NCBI RefSeq assembly: GCF_901000735.1
Contig: NC_081547.1
Span: 15,270,397-15,334,396, forward strand
Reading direction: 5' to 3'
DNA: 64,000 bases
Source of the DNA: Corylus avellana
Taxonomy: Eukaryota > Streptophyta > Magnoliopsida > Fagales > Betulaceae
The stretch's first letter is position 1, and every line of letters begins with the position of its first letter. Below are positions 23,700-33,684 of this stretch, piece by piece. Position numbers and translations under genes: made by a program. Below the pieces are notes generated by a model. That model did no database searches. It had not been told where the DNA came from and worked only from the letters and a program-made list of their open reading frames with translations.

Positions 23700-26210
23700 T
23701 TCACTAAGCTCCTTAACCATTTTTCCCATTTGTACTTCCAGTCTTTGAATGGCTTGATCGGTTCATTGAAATGTTTGATTGGCCCTTGCACTGATTTGTT
23801 TTTGATCAGTCAAATTGCTGTTGCGAAGTCACCAGGGTGTGTACCATACTCTCCAGGTCACTCTGTTTTGACTCTTGAATTGGTTGGCTTGCTTGTTGGG
23901 GGTTCCTTTGCTACCCTTCAGAGTTTAGAGCATTCTGATTGTTACTCCATGAGAAATTGGGGTGGTTTCGTCACTCTGGATTGTAGGTGTTGAAGTAAGG
24001 TGTTGTTACAAATACCTACCTAAATTAATAGGCAAATAATTGTATGTTTTACCCACAAGTGCACGAGGTCAACATAGTAGCATAGTGTGCAAATACGAGG
24101 TCATTCCCACGAGGATTGCTGAATTTTTGTCTAAAATTAATTCCAAAAGTAAAACAAAACCAAGATTGGTTTTTGATTTGATAATAATAAAGAGGTAGGG
24201 CTTTGATATCCATCACTAATTATATTTAGATAATATATCAATATGCCAATATTTTGATCATGTTATGTATATCTAATGTTTGTCAACCTAAGGGCATGGG
24301 TGTATACTCCTTAAGCTATAGATTTTCCTAAGCAACGAGTTAGGTATGAGTGTATATTCTAACTCTTTTCTTTCTTAAAGGATTTAGTATGGGTGTATAC
24401 TAAGTTGCTCTTTAAGAAAGCATATATTCTGTGGAAATCGACAAACACATGAGGCCTAGGGCATGGGTGTATACTCCCGGTTCCCCATGTTGATTAACCC
24501 AAGAACCTGGTGTGGATTTCTTTTGTTACTTATGTTAAACCCAGGACTCGGTCATCCAAATTGATTTAACTAACTAGTCCATACCACATGCATATGTTGA
24601 TTAGGCACACACATATGAGGAATTCATGAAAACGGGAATTAATCAATTTAGATATCACAACAAGATCATCACAAAGGCGCCAATATTGAATATTAACTAA
24701 ACATAACCAGGGCTTCAATCTAGCCTTACTAAATAAATTAGTTACACATAAGTTTGATGTTAAACATCTTCATAAAATAAAATAAAATAAAAGAAAGGAA
24801 AAGAATAAACCCGAGACTTGAACTTGAAGAGCTCCAATTCTTCACCTTGGAAAGTGTATATTCTAGAGGCTTAAAGGTCTATTTATAGGCCTTTAGGAAT
24901 ACTCTAGAAACCCTAAAAATCGTAGGGTTTGAGCCCTAGTTCGCACTAAGCTACAAAACTCTAAAAGTTGCACTTTTCATATTAAGGCTGGCGGCTGACT
25001 TGGCCATCACGCACAGGTGCGCTCGATCGCAGCCCGTGTGTGATCGATCCTCCTTGTGCTTGTGCTCGATCGTGGTGTCTTGTGCATTGTGGTCCTCGCC
25101 TGTAGTGCGCTTGATCGCAGCTCCCCTGCGATTGATTGCTCTACTAAAACCTTCCAATTTCCAAAATAGCTCTTTTTAAGTCCAAAACTTTGGAGATTGC
25201 TTCTTTTTCTTCCAATGACCTACAAAAACAAGGAAAACACAAAAAATAACTAAAATGGTATAAATTAACTAAAACTAAAGGATTAAAACATGTAAGTTAA
25301 GGGCTAAAAATATGAATATTTTAGCACTTAACATAAGGATTGTTCTTGGGAGGATAATTGTTCTTTCCCACATAGTTTGCTTGCTCTTGATTTGCAGATG
25401 ATTACAAAGGACAAGTCTCAGTAGTGTGATCAAAATGAGAATATATAGCACATACCTGGAGTTGGGCAGCTGGCTGAATGGGAGAGATGTTCTTAGTAGT
25501 CATGGAGTTTACAATCATATTTAATGTCTTCTGCATGGCAGCCATCTGATTTTGCACTTCGCTATTTACTTCATACATGCCCTTACTCTTTACTCCTTGC
25601 CTCCCTCTATATGAGAATAGTTGGGAGTTCACTCAATGTCTCAAAGAGCTCTATGACTTCCTCACTGCTCTTTTCCATCAGCACACCTCCATAAGCTGAA
25701 TCAATAACACTCTTGTTAATATAATTTAACCCTTCATAAAAAGCATGTACCTGATCATCTTGAGGTATGTTGTGATGTGGACACTTAAGAAACTGCGCAT
25801 TGAAGTGGTCCCATGCTTCGAAGAAAAGATCTCCGTCTCTTTGTTGGAACGATTGAAGCTCCCTTCTAAGCTGCCTTGTCTTTTGAGGTGGGAAAAACTT
25901 CTACAGCAACTTATTGGACAACTCTTCCCAAGTATGAATGGATTCCGCAGGCAAGGAATTATACCACAACTTAGCATTGTCTTTCAAGGAAAAAGGGAAT
26001 AAGACTAATCTGAGTCTCTCCGGAGTTAGGCCTTGAATGTGCTGAAGCTTGTAGAGATCTAAGAACTCTTTGAGGTGCAAGTTTGGATCCTTATAGTAGT
26101 TGTGCCTCTGAAGTGAGTCAAAGCATTGAGTATTTGTGGGGATATATAGTAATTGCCTTCCACCTCCGGTTGATAGGCGATGCATGATGGCTGGTTGAGG
26201 TTTTTCTAGA
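23700..26210 (-). pseudogene. Element A gag, split by a solo LTR
   Basis: Retrotransposon gag domain in 26185-25640 (DPNLHLKEFLDLYKL, LFPFSLKDNAKLWYNSLP, HTWEELSNKLL) with frame changes. The zinc-knuckle region follows in 25632-25402 (CAIYSHFDHTTETC, where the second Cys of C-X2-C-X4-H-X4-C is Tyr). After the nested LTR the frame resumes with NTYNPEWRNHPNFSW at about 23990-23940 and a heptad-rich tail (QRLEVQMGKMVKELSERK) to about 23700. Joining at the target duplication gives a continuous reading frame at the NNPY/FNTYNP site. Element B carries the same gag. Confidence 0.84.
24001..25333 (-). mobile_element. Solo LTR, family LTR1, nested in gag of element A
   Basis: On the minus strand it begins TGTTAAGTGCTAAAATATTC and ends GTAACAACA. 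Perfect 5-bp duplication TAAGG at 23996-24000 and 25334-25338. Same internal order as other LTR1 copies: GATCGA cluster (about 25010-25140), TATA-like TATAAAT on the minus strand near 24890, then TATACACCCATG-type modules at about 24290-24470. Confidence 0.92.
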
Positions 26211-26555
26211 TGAAAGACTATTTCATGGGCCTTCGCACTAGTGGCGGGTTTTCTAGCAGATCTTCCATTGTTTCCTCAACTTCTTCTTCTTCTTCCGTGT
26301 CAGAGTTGTCTCTAGACCTTTGTCAAATAGTAGACTTGAGATCAATGACCTTGCATAAGAAGATTTCCCCTTGCAGTCACAGCAGCTTCAGTGCTGCTGT
26401 TCGGATACTCCCCAGAATTGCGCTCAATCACAGGTTGGTGCTCTCGATCGCACTCAGTCTCTGCTCGATCACAATAACAGAATGCAAGATGCTGCAGAGC
26501 TGAAACAGAAAAATAAAAGAAAACAAAAAATATTTTTGATTTTTGATAAAATATG
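26211..26555 (-). mobile_element. Element A leader with GATCGA-type motifs
   Basis: Non-coding region between gag and the LTR remnant. It holds a cluster of TGCGATCGA-type motifs at about 26410-26475 (for example CTCGATCGCACTCAG), matching a cluster in the leader of element B at 30185-30242. The tRNA primer site and first leader bases expected next to a 5' LTR are absent; the sequence runs straight into LTR1 DNA at 26556. Confidence 0.7.
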
Positions 26556-27975
26556 ATTGAATCATTGGCATATTGTTATATTATTTAAGTATGATTAGTG
26601 GTGGATATCAATGCCCTACTAAGTAATTTAGTTACACATGAGTTTGATGTTAAACATCTTCATAAAATAAAATAAAGAGGAAAAGAATAAACCCAAAAAT
26701 TTGAACTTGAAGAGCTCTAATTCTTCTCCTTGGAATTGTGTGTCTATTCTAAAGGCTTAATGGTCTATTTATAAGACTTAGGAATAGGGGTGGGCACGGG
26801 TCGGGCTGGGCTGGTATTGGCCTTCCCAACCTCGCCTGCCACTGTGGTTTGAATTTTCAACCCGGCCACCCGAAAGCACGTACAAATGCGATTTCGCTGG
26901 TTCAATATTGCGGGCGGCTGATTCCAAGCAGTGGCCATGGTGCTTTTCCAGATCCACTTTCTTCTCCTCCATTTTCATCAAATCCTCTCAAAACCCCGAG
27001 AAACAAGCACTACCTACATCAAACGATTCAAACCTATAAACACAAAACCCCTAGAAACAAACAAACATACACAACCCTACATCAAAACCAAAGAATGATT
27101 CACGAAAGAGGTCTAGAGAGAGAAAAAAAAACCTGGATCGACAAGATCGTGGTCTGTGGAGGTGGGAGTGGCACAGCAGCAGTTGTCTAAGGAGGTGGAG
27201 CGGCGGTGTAGACTAGTGAGAGAAGTTGACGAGAGGCGGAAACAGAGAACCCACTGGAGAGAGCAAGGGAGAGAAAAGGGGAGGCAGCGGCTGAAGAAAA
27301 GAGAGAGGCTTAGAGTAGGGTTAGGGTTTTTTTCTTTTATGGTTATGCGGGCGGGTCGGGGCGAGTCGGGTACCCACAGGAAAAAACATTTAAAACCCGA
27401 AACCCGACCCGACCCACGTGGGTTGAAAGAATTCTACCCGAACCCGCAAAAAAATGCAAGAAACCCGGGTGGGGCGGGGCGGGTTTGCGGGTTGGGCGGG
27501 TTTTTGCGCACCCCTACTTAGGAATACTCTAGAAACCCTAAAAATTGTAGGTTTTGAGCTATAGTTCGCACAAGACTTCAAAACCCTAAAATAAGACACT
27601 TTCCAGAATAGGGATGCAACTAACTTGCTCTTCACGCACGGGTGCGCTCGATCGCAGCCCGTGTTGGGCGCTCGATTGCATATGCGATCGAGGCTATTTC
27701 TTGTGCGCACGAAAGCACGCCTTGTGCTCGTTTGGTCATTTCTCTGGTAGTGCGCTCGATCATAGGTGCCCTATGATCGATCACACTGCTAGAACCTCTA
27801 GCTTTGCCTAATTTTTCTCTTTGAGCCTCAGACTTCCCGAAATGCTTCATTTTCTTCCAAAAGCCTACAAAAACATAGAAAACACATAAAAGAACTAAAA
27901 TAGCATGAACCAACAAAACTAAGGAATTAACAAATATAAGTTAAGGGCTAAAACATGAATATTTTGGCACTTAAT
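26556..27975 (-). mobile_element. Rearranged LTR1 copy with inverted junction, hosting a DNA element
   Basis: 26556-26616 matches LTR1 in plus orientation (TTGGCATATTGTTATATT, GGATATCAATGCCCTAC). From 26617 the same LTR continues in minus orientation (TTTAGTTACACATGAGTTTG) up to GGCACTTAATA at 27975. The two arms therefore meet head to head and about 700 bp of the U5-side sequence is lost. A 730-bp DNA element is inserted at 26786-27515. The GATCGA cluster is at 27640-27785. Confidence 0.82.
26786..27515. mobile_element. Non-autonomous DNA transposon with AGGGGTG termini
   Basis: Ends AGGGGTGGGCACGGG and its imperfect complement (TTTTGCGCACCCCT) are flanked by a perfect 10-bp repeat ACTTAGGAAT (26776-26785 and 27516-27525). 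One copy is expected at this place in an uninterrupted LTR1 (compare TTTAGGAATACTCTAG). GC-rich subterminal GGGTCGGG/CCCGACCC arrays (27345-27420, 27465-27500) surround a 500-bp body of no recognised coding content. Duplication length and termini fit a MULE- or hAT-like non-autonomous element; the superfamily is not settled. Confidence 0.75.
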
Positions 27976-28651
27976 AGTTCCGACCATCCCTTAAAAGGTC
28001 AATGAACATTTGATTGTTCTAAGGATCCAAGACTCCATGTGGATCATCTCAAACATTCTGGCCTACTCAAAAGGCACATCATCCTCCGGCTCTACCTCAT
28101 CACCCTTGTCATCCAAGGCCGCATCTCCTTCCACTTGTGCCTCAGCCTTATTCCCTGGAATGCTCTTGTCTTATGTTCTCTTGAGAAGAGTTGTCAATGC
28201 AGAGAAATGGATCAAAATTTGAGTCCACAATTCCCTTAGAATTGATGCTATTTTGATTGATAATATGTCTCACTCATTGATACATCTAAGCAATCTACGT
28301 AAAACATCTGAGTCCACAATTCCATCGTAATTTAGAATCAAAGTCTAAAGCAGTCTTTAAGGAGTTATTGTCTTTTCTTAATAGACGGTATCTTTATGAA
28401 AAGAAAACCCATAGGTCCATTCAGTGCTTTAGGGTCTTAGAACCTACACATCAATCCGAAGATGCTGCTTCTCCTGATCAAGGTAGATCACCAAGATTTG
28501 ACGTATCAGTCTTACTAAAAAAGAAGTTGCCTTAGTTCCATTTACCGATTGCGAACTTTCTATCTCCAAGGATACAAGGATTATGGATTAAGACTTTGCA
28601 TGATAACCACGTTACTCAAAGTAGTAGCCAAATTCAATGTTATTCTTAGGA
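27976..28651 (-). repeat. Fragment of dispersed repeat R4 (copy also at 59550-59930)
   Basis: No gene. The minus strand of about 28170-28640 resembles the plus strand of 59550-59930 (shared strings such as AATCCTTGTATCCTT, TACCTTGATCA and AGACAATAA.CTCCTTAAA). A retroelement LTR or internal region is likely. Element B inserted at its left end in this orientation. Confidence 0.6.
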
Positions 28652-28656
28652 CCTTT

Positions 28657-30011
28657 TTGATAAGTGCTAAAATATTCATATTTTTAGCCCTTAACTTATA
28701 TGTTTTAATCATTTCATTTTGGTTAATTAGGTCATTTTAATTCCTTTTTGTGTGTTTTTATTTATTTATTTTTAACTTTTGTAGGCTTTTGGAAGAAAAT
28801 GAAGTAAATCTAGATGATTTGGGCTCAAAAGAGAGAAGATGGAAAATTGGGAGCTCTCTGAAACTGCGATCGATCACAGGGTACCTACGATCGAGCGTAG
28901 TGCCCAAGAAGACAAAGCACAATCTAGGCCAAGAGTGTCGAGCGCATGCCAGAAGAGGGTCGATCGCAGACTTGCAATCGAGCGCACACAGGTTGCGATC
29001 GATCGCGCCCGTGCGTAGGAGACATATCAAGTGGCGGCCAGATTGTCATTCTTTCCATATTAAGGTTTTCCAACTCCCAATTGTAATAGGTTTTGAAACC
29101 CTACGAAATCCCTAGGTTTACTACTTTGTCAAGGACTTCTAAAGCCCATAAATAGACCCTTAAGCCTTTAGAATAGGTATGCTTTGTAAGGAGAAGAAGA
29201 GGAACTCTTGAAGTTCAAGTCTCGGGTTTATTCTTTTCTTTTATTTATGAAGAGGTTTAACATCAATTTTATGTGTAGCTAATTTAATTAGTAGGGCTAG
29301 ATTGAAGCCCTAGTTATGTTTAGTTAATATTTTAATATTGGCGCCCTTGTGATGATCTTGCTATTCTATTTAACTTGATTAATGCCTACTTACATGAATT
29401 CCTAATAAGTGTGTGCCTGATCAACATATGTATATAGTATGGACTAGTTAGTTAAATCAATTTGGATGGCCGAGTCATGAGTTTAACATAAGTAACAAAA
29501 GAATCCACACCGTGATTTTTGGGTTAATCAATATGGGGAACCGGGAGTATATGCCATGCCCTAGGCCTCATGTGTTTGTCGATTTCCATAGAACACATGC
29601 TTTCCTAAGGAACAACTTAGTATACACCATGCTAAATCCCTTAGAAAAGAAAAGAGTTATAGTATATGCCATGCCTAACTCATTGCTTAGGGAAATCTAT
29701 AGCCTTAGGAGTATATGCCATGCCCTTAGGTTGACAAACAATAGATACGCATAACATGATCAAAGCATTGGCATATTGTTATATTAGCTAAATATAATTA
29801 GTGGTGGATATCAAAGCCCTACCTTTTATTATCATCACTTAGACAATCAATCTTTGTTTTACTTAAGGAATTTATTTTTAAACATAAATTCAGCAATCTT
29901 TGTGGGAATGATCTTGTACGTGCACCATATACTACTATGTTGACCTTGTGCACTAGCAGGTAAAACGTACAATTATTTATCTATTAATTTAGGTAGATAT
30001 TTTGCACATCA
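28657..30011 (+). mobile_element. Element B: 5' LTR (LTR1)
   Basis: Starts TTGATAAGTGCTAAAATATT and ends TATTTTGCACATCA. GATCGA cluster at 28862-29010, TATA-like CCCATAAATAGAC at about 29142-29154, GAGTATATGCCATGCC modules at 29540-29725. By eye it is very similar to the 3' LTR along its full length. Confidence 0.92.
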
Positions 30012-30017
30012 AGTTTT

Positions 30018-30034
30018 TGGCGCCATTGCCGAGG
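30018..30034 (+). promoter_or_regulatory. Primer binding site for tRNA-Asp, element B
   Basis: TGGCGCCATTGCCGAGG starts 6 bases after the LTR end and is complementary, with two mismatches, to the 3' end of plant tRNA-Asp(GUC) (recalled sequence), the primer typical of Athila elements. Confidence 0.8.
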
Positions 30035-30305
30035 ATTGCCGCAAATTTCTGTTTAAAATTATTTTCCTTTAGTTGTGTTATTTTAATTTTCAATTTTTAA
30101 TTTAGTTGTTATCAAAAATCAAAAAGATTTTTTGTTTTCCCTAACTTTTCTATTTTTTGTTTTAGGTTGCAGATTGGCATTCTATGATTGCGATCAATCG
30201 TCAGCCAAGTGCGATCGAACGTACCAACCTATGATCGAGCGCAGTTCCAGGGAGCATCCGTACCAGCAGCACTGAAGCTGCTTAACTGAAGAAGTAATTT
30301 AGCTA

Positions 30306-31700
30306 ATGCAAGGTCGTCGATCTCAAGCCTCAACCGTTCTTCCACTCGATCCTAAAATTGAGCGGACAATTCGACAACGACCTCGAGACAAAGAAGAAGA
30401 AGAAGAATTTGATATGAAAGACTTGAAAGAAAATCCAGTTGGACCAAGACCATTAGAGGCAAATCCACCGCGGGTGAGGAGACCAATGAAGCAGGCATAC
30501 GTTCTAGCAAACCTCCATCAACCCTCATGCATAGCATATCAACCAGAGGTGGATGACAGCTATTATATCTCTCCTCAAATCCTTAATGCATTGACTCACT
30601 TTAGAGGCATAGCTATTGAGGATCCCAACTTGCATCTTAAAGAATTTTTTGACTTATGCAAGTTGTAGCATGTCCAAGGCCTAACTCCAGAGAGACTCAG
30701 GTTAGTCCTCTTCCCTTACTCTTTGAAAGATAATGCTAAATTGTGGTACAATTCTTTGCCTGCGGGTTCTATCCATACTTGGGAAGAATTGACCACCAAG
30801 TTCTTGAAGAGGTTTTTCCCAGCCCAGAAGACAAAATAACTTAAAAGGGAACTTCAAATGTTCCAACAGCGAGACGGAGATTTGTTCTTTGAGGCCTGGG
30901 ATCACTTCAATTCCTTGATCTAAAGTGCCCACATCACAACATCCCTCAAGATGAGTAGGTACAAATTTTCTATGAAGGATTAGATGATACTAACAAAGGG
31001 ATGGTTGATTCAGCTTGTGGAGGAACAATTATGGAGAAGAGTAGTGAGGAAGCCGTGGAACTTTTTGAAATATTAAGTGAGCATTCACAGCAATTCTGTT
31101 CAAGAGGAAGGAGAGGAATCAAAAGCAAGAGCATGAATGAAGTAAACCTCGGTGGGGGATCAACCAATTAGTTGGCTGCTGTAGAAAAGAAGTTGGACAT
31201 GATTGTCAAGGCCATGACTGCTCGGAAGATCTCGCCTCTGCAACAGGACGCACCAATCCAAGTATATGCTATTTGTTCCCATCTAGATCACACCACTAAG
31301 AAGTGTCCTTTATCTCCATTTGCAGAGCAAGATGAGGTGAATTTTGTGGGACAAAATAATTACCCCCACAAAAACAATCCATACTCCAATACTTACCATC
31401 TAGGATGGCGCAACCATCCAAATTTCTCTTGGAGTAATAATCAAGGATAGCAGAAAGGGCCCCAACAAGCAAGCCAACCAACTCAAGAGTCAAAGATGAA
31501 CCAATTGGAGAATATGATACACAACCTGGTGACTTCACAACAGCAATTCACGGCTGATCAAAAGCAATTCAACACAAAGACTGATCAAGCCATTCAAAGA
31601 CTGGAAGTGCAAATGGGTCAGATGGCAAAGGAGCTGAGTGAGAGGAAACAGGGAGAATTTCCAGCTCAAACAATTCCTAACCCAGGGAGTCACTAGTAAC
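30306..31700 (+). pseudogene. Element B gag, degenerate
   Basis: Homologous throughout to gag of element A: DPNLHLKEFFDLCKL, LFPYSLKDNAKLWYNSLP, HTWEELTTKFLKRFFPAQ at 30620-30830, zinc-knuckle region at about 31255-31310 (YAICSHLDHTTKKC), then NTYHLGWRNHPNFSW and a heptad-rich tail to 31696. Lesions: TAG at about 30666, TAA at about 30838, frame changes near 30920 and 31165, and stops at about 31450 and 31696. In the zinc knuckle the first Cys is Tyr, a different position from the Tyr replacement in element A. It cannot give an intact capsid protein. Confidence 0.87.
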
Positions 31701-32558
31701 TGAAGGCAGCCACAGTTCTCAGAGGTCCTGCTCCTACAAGGGCACTTGAGCCAAATTCTAAAGAGCTCAAGTGCAGCTCTTCACACTAAGAACATTATAG
31801 TCACAAGTAGACATGTTTGAGCAGTCCAGCACCTCAAGTGCATCTACTCAAAACAGTGGTACTGAGGCCGCTAAAGGTGGTAACATTTTACCTCGTGTTT
31901 TCTTCATGTTACTTTCTTTATTTTACATATGTCTCAATTATTCCTTGTGTTTTGTTTTCATTATTGACCATTATTTTATTTTTCTTTTGCTTTGTTTTTT
32001 TTAATATATATATATTTTGACATTCTGTTACTACGATCGATCGCAACAAGTACGCGATTGAGCGCAGTAATCGAAGGGTGGCTCGACACTTTCTGTCAGT
32101 GCAATCGAATGCACCTTAGGTGCAATCGAGCGCACCGGATGTGCGATCGAGCACACTCGGACAGCAGGGCACGTGACCTATTTTAGGTCACTTTTCCCCC
32201 TTACCCCACACTCACCTCTGGCACACTCTTACTTCTCCCATTTTTCTCCTATTTTTCACCAATTCCACCACACAACCACCACACAAGTCACCTCTCCGGC
32301 CACTATACCATCAAATTTTCCACCACATTAACCCACAACCCCTACACCATCCCCATTAACCCCCATCTTCGAACACTCACCCAACCTCCAATTTTTTCTT
32401 ATTTTCTTGCAACTGTGGGTCTTCATCCACCCACATTGCCTCTGTGTTGGGTTTTTCATATCTTTGCAGGGAGTTTTGGGCATCTTTTGCTGTATTGTGC
32501 TACTGTGGTTATCAGAAGTGCGCACCACCTGTTCGACAAAAGTCCCCAGAAGGTCAAC
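31701..32558 (+). mobile_element. Element B spacer with GATCGA motif cluster; site of the missing pol
   Basis: In element A this position holds protease to integrase; here only about 0.85 kb of T-rich and then C-rich non-coding DNA is present. Four or five GCGATCGATCGCA-type motifs lie at 32033-32155. A long ACC/CAC-rich stretch (32210-32400) precedes ORF2. No domain was recognised on either strand. Confidence 0.7.
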
Positions 32559-33684
32559 ATGCCTAGAACCCGTGCTTCATCTTCCAGGGGGTCCGAGGCC
32601 CAAGCTATTTCTCCCCCACCCACTTTTGAGGAGCGGGAGCTACTGTTTGAGACTACCTTTGCCATTTGCGAAGACTTTCAAAACCATGAGGTGACTCAAT
32701 GGGCGGTCACCGAGTATAAGCGAAGGGGACTCAAGAAGCTCTTCAAACCAGTCACTTCCACCGCTTACCGGAAGTTGGTCATTGAATTTTATGCCAAACT
32801 TTTCCATGACTGTGACAACTCGGCTGCTCTCTCCTCAAAGGTGCAAGGCCAAGTTATTGATGTGACTAGGGCCGACATTGCTGCCGCCCTTCAATGCAAT
32901 GATGAGCATCCTCTAGAAGTTGCACATCTTGCCGAGCAACCGCCTTGATACTATGTGGCAGAAATCATTGAAGATATGTGCCAAGGGCACTATGCGGATG
33001 CCCACCATAATGCTGGCAGCCGGTCCAGGCTACCTCGAAGGCTGTGGTTTGTGGACTCTGTTTTGCATCGCAATGCCTTCCCCTTGGGACACAAAACTCA
33101 AAGGCGTGATCAATTTCTTCAAACCCTCTATGCCTTCCACAAAGATGCATGGTACTCCATTCCCAACATTATTTGGAACCAAATACATAAATTTTGGAAT
33201 GGAGTGCACATTAGGGGAGCGGAGTCCACTCATTCATGGAGGTTGCCTTTCCCATATCTCATCATATATATTCTTTGGAAAAAGGGCATCAAGGGCACCG
33301 GCAGTTGATGAGCCAGTCACCACCACTCCCATATTCAGCATTTGCCAATGGAACAAGAGCTGCTCCCATATGCCCCGGGCACCTCCATTACCAGAAGTTG
33401 GTGAAGAGGCGGATGAGGTTGAGCCAGTGGCAGAAGATGAACTGGTAGCTGAGCCGGTAGCAGCAGAAGAGGAGGAGGCCCCATTTGTCTTTCGAGCCGC
33501 CCAATACCGCTCCCTTAGTGAAGAAATGGCGGGCCTTCGGAGAGAGCTGGCTGATCAAAGAAGGGAGGCTCGGGAAGATAAGACACTGATGGATCAACGA
33601 TTAACTGCCTTGGAAGAATTGATGCAATCCATCCTAAGCCGTTTGCCACCACCATCTGGAGCATCTACTTCTAGACAGTACTGA
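32559..33684 (+). pseudogene. Element B ORF2: Transposase_32-like (Athila 3' ORF), broken
   Basis: The likely start is ATG 32559 (MPRTRASSSRGSEAQ). Residues about 25-250 read ERELLFETTFAICEDF, KRRGLKKLFKPVTSTAYRKL, DVTRADIAAALQ and RRDQFLQTLYAF. This fits the 'putative plant transposon protein' domain found downstream of pol in Athila elements, whose function is unknown. The tail is acidic and then coiled-coil (MAGLRRELADQRREAREDK). Lesions: TGA at 32946-32948 and a frame change near 33305. Element C keeps only the last codons of the same region at 15483. Confidence 0.75.

Larger units (their letters stand above)
18347..26555 (-). mobile_element. Element A: Athila-lineage Ty3/gypsy retrotransposon, nearly complete internal region
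   Basis: Reading leftwards on the minus strand: leader with GATCGA motifs, gag, protease, RT, RNase H, integrase. Protein order, the protease motif DLGAG, the RT motif FMDDFS and the integrase tail match the Athila lineage. A solo LTR2 (20326-21703) and a solo LTR1 (24001-25333), each with its own 5-bp duplication, are nested inside. The 3' end is removed by element C, and the 5' LTR is replaced by rearranged LTR1 sequence at 26556-27975. Confidence 0.87.

Noticed and set aside
27156..27521. 121-codon plus frame inside the AGGGGTG element
   Set aside because: Arg/Glu/Gly-rich translation of purine-rich and GGGTCGGG arrays; no evidence of coding.
30018..30034. Possible tRNA-Asp gene fragment at TGGCGCCATTGCC
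   Set aside because: Only the complement of a tRNA 3' end is present, 6 bases from an LTR, which is a primer binding site. No complete tRNA gene was recognised in the window.
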